Shown: positions 5,243 to 6,162 of the stretch, in pieces | Layout: each line of letters opens with the position of its first letter | Position numbering within the stretch: the stretch's first letter is position 1 | Origin: Vampirovibrionales bacterium | GTDB lineage: Bacteria; Cyanobacteriota; Vampirovibrionia; Vampirovibrionales; JAJTHC01 | Reading direction: 5' to 3' | Length of the DNA: 6,162 bases | NCBI GenBank assembly: GCA_021299615.1 | Contig: JAJTHC010000085.1 | Coordinates: forward strand, 1 to 6,162 | The notes under the pieces: generated by a model | What the model was told of the DNA's origin: nothing | The model's input: the letters and a program-made list of their open reading frames with translations, nothing else | The model's database searches: none | Position numbers and translations under genes: made by a program

Positions 5243-5920
5243 ATGATGAACACCCCTAAAAATGCACTCACCCTTGTTAATGACGTGTTGACCCGATGCG
5301 GTCAAAAAGCTGTCACTACAATTGCCCTGCCCAATACCCCCGTCAAGCAAACCGTCAGCTTTTTGAACCAAATCTATGAAGATATTCGCCTTAGCATAAC
5401 GCTTCCCACCGTTAAAGAACAGATCGAAATTCCCTATGCCGTCGGCATCAACACGATTGATTTAAATGCGTATGACACCGCCCCAAGCTTGATTGCTTTG
5501 CAAACGGTTTGGGCGAAAAGTAGCACCGCCAGCAATTGGACGTCTCTGCGGTATGAGCCACAACGGCAACAATGGCTCGATTCTGAAACGGCGGAAACCC
5601 CGTCGCAATTCCATTTGACACGGGATGCGATGATGCTTTACCCCACGCCCACGAAAGCAGGCGCCGTTCGTTTGATGGTGGAACCTGCGATGACACGCCT
5701 TGAAGCCAGCACGGATGTCCCTGTTTTGCCCAACGGAGCCGAGTATCTGCTGGTGTTGGGGACGATGGCTCACCTGCAACAGTTTTTAGGCGAATTACAA
5801 GGGAGCTTGTTGAGTTTTCGCTTGTATGAAGAAGGGATGCTCCGTTTGAAGAAGACGTATCAGCCCTTGTTTAGTGCCTTACGTCTTAAAGGCCCAAACA
5901 CAGGCTTTCAAGGGATTTAA
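5243..5920 (+). CDS. Head-tail adaptor (T7 gp11 / SU10 adaptor-like)
   Basis: A 225-residue protein right after the coat gene, the place of T7 gene 11 (tail tubular protein A, 196 residues). Such proteins form a ring beneath the portal and link the head to the tail nozzle. The N-terminal helix pair NALTLVNDVLTRCGQKAVTT (7-26) and then VSFLNQIYEDIRLSI resemble the opening of T7 gp11 (AVNDILASIGE...). A middle beta-rich part (60-145) contains LRYEPQRQQWL and MLYPTPTKAG, the latter like the 'W/Y-P-x-P' turn of the SU10 adaptor family. A C-terminal helix bundle follows (165-208). The start is ATG 5243 (a second ATG follows at once), with only a weak A-rich site (GAAAGAAGAA) ahead, so it may be translated less than the coat. 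The next element begins seven bases after its stop. Confidence 0.8.
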   Translation: MMNTPKNALTLVNDVLTRCGQKAVTTIALPNTPVKQTVSFLNQIYEDIRLSITLPTVKEQIEIPYAVGINTIDLNAYDTAPSLIALQTVWAKSSTASNWTSLRYEPQRQQWLDSETAETPSQFHLTRDAMMLYPTPTKAGAVRLMVEPAMTRLEASTDVPVLPNGAEYLLVLGTMAHLQQFLGELQGSLLSFRLYEEGMLRLKKTYQPLFSALRLKGPNTGFQGI

Positions 5921-5926
5921 CGTGTT

Positions 5927-6162
5927 TGTCCCCTCTCCTAATTTTTAGGAGAGGGAAGAGAACGTCCTTTGGACGTTCGAGGGTGAGGTTAAACTCACAA
6001 ACGGAGTCTAGGGTTTAACCGCCCCCTAACCTATCGAAGCTAAAGCTTCTCTTGGGAAAGAAAACCGTTGGTTTCCTCTCCCAACCTCTCCTTCCTAAAG
6101 GAGTAGATTCACTTCGTGAATAAGAAAGATTGTTTGCCCTCCTAAAATTAGGAGGGGGGACA
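5927..6162. repeat. Palindromic interspersed element, long form, copy 2
   Basis: Near-identical to 2935-3168 in the same orientation, differing by an extra T in the left loop, changes in the central loop (CAAACGGAGTC for CCAACGAAGTC) and scattered changes near 6100-6137. The right terminus (GGAGGGGGGACA) coincides with the window end. It follows the adaptor stop codon by six bases. By analogy with copy 1, another phage gene with its own ribosome binding site probably starts shortly beyond the window. Confidence 0.88.

Overview
The window looks like a phage head-morphogenesis module lodged in a bacterial genome rich in small palindromic repeats, with a toxin-antitoxin locus and a tandem repeat array on its left. 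Moderate GC, phage genes with usable Shine-Dalgarno sites, an 81-bp interspersed repeat of the 'CGTCATTGCGAGCG...' type, and 'CCTCTCC...GGAGAGG...GGGTGAGG' palindromic elements all fit a proteobacterium. My best guess is an alphaproteobacterium of the Rickettsiales/Holosporales kind, but this rests on the style of the repeats and is not proven. Whether the phage genes belong to a prophage, a phage-plasmid or a degraded remnant cannot be settled here.

Left part (1-1223), visibly more AT-rich: an array of nine 22-bp direct repeats runs from the left edge to 197 and probably continues outside. After about 170 bp with no recognisable gene comes a minus-strand operon of a small antitoxin-like protein (742-909) and a Doc/Fic-family toxin (365-742). 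The two overlap by one base (TAGTG) and are driven by a near-consensus sigma-70 promoter (940-968). A gene-free stretch follows, holding two interlocking inverted repeats (1039-1077).

Right part (1224-6162), all plus strand: portal, scaffolding protein, major capsid protein and head-tail adaptor. This is the order of T7 genes 8-9-10-11. The portal is the dodecameric DNA entry ring, the scaffold guides capsid assembly, the coat builds the shell, and the adaptor docks under the portal to receive the tail. The genes appear intact. Replication, lysis, terminase and tail-fibre genes are not in the window.

Unusually, every gap between these structural genes is filled with palindromic or mobile-looking DNA placed between a stop codon and the next ribosome binding site. 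Two near-identical ~235-bp elements follow the portal and adaptor genes. A shorter relative follows the scaffold gene and carries a nested ~147-bp TA-flanked MITE. The capsid-adaptor gap holds two strong hairpins and an 81-bp palindromic repeat.
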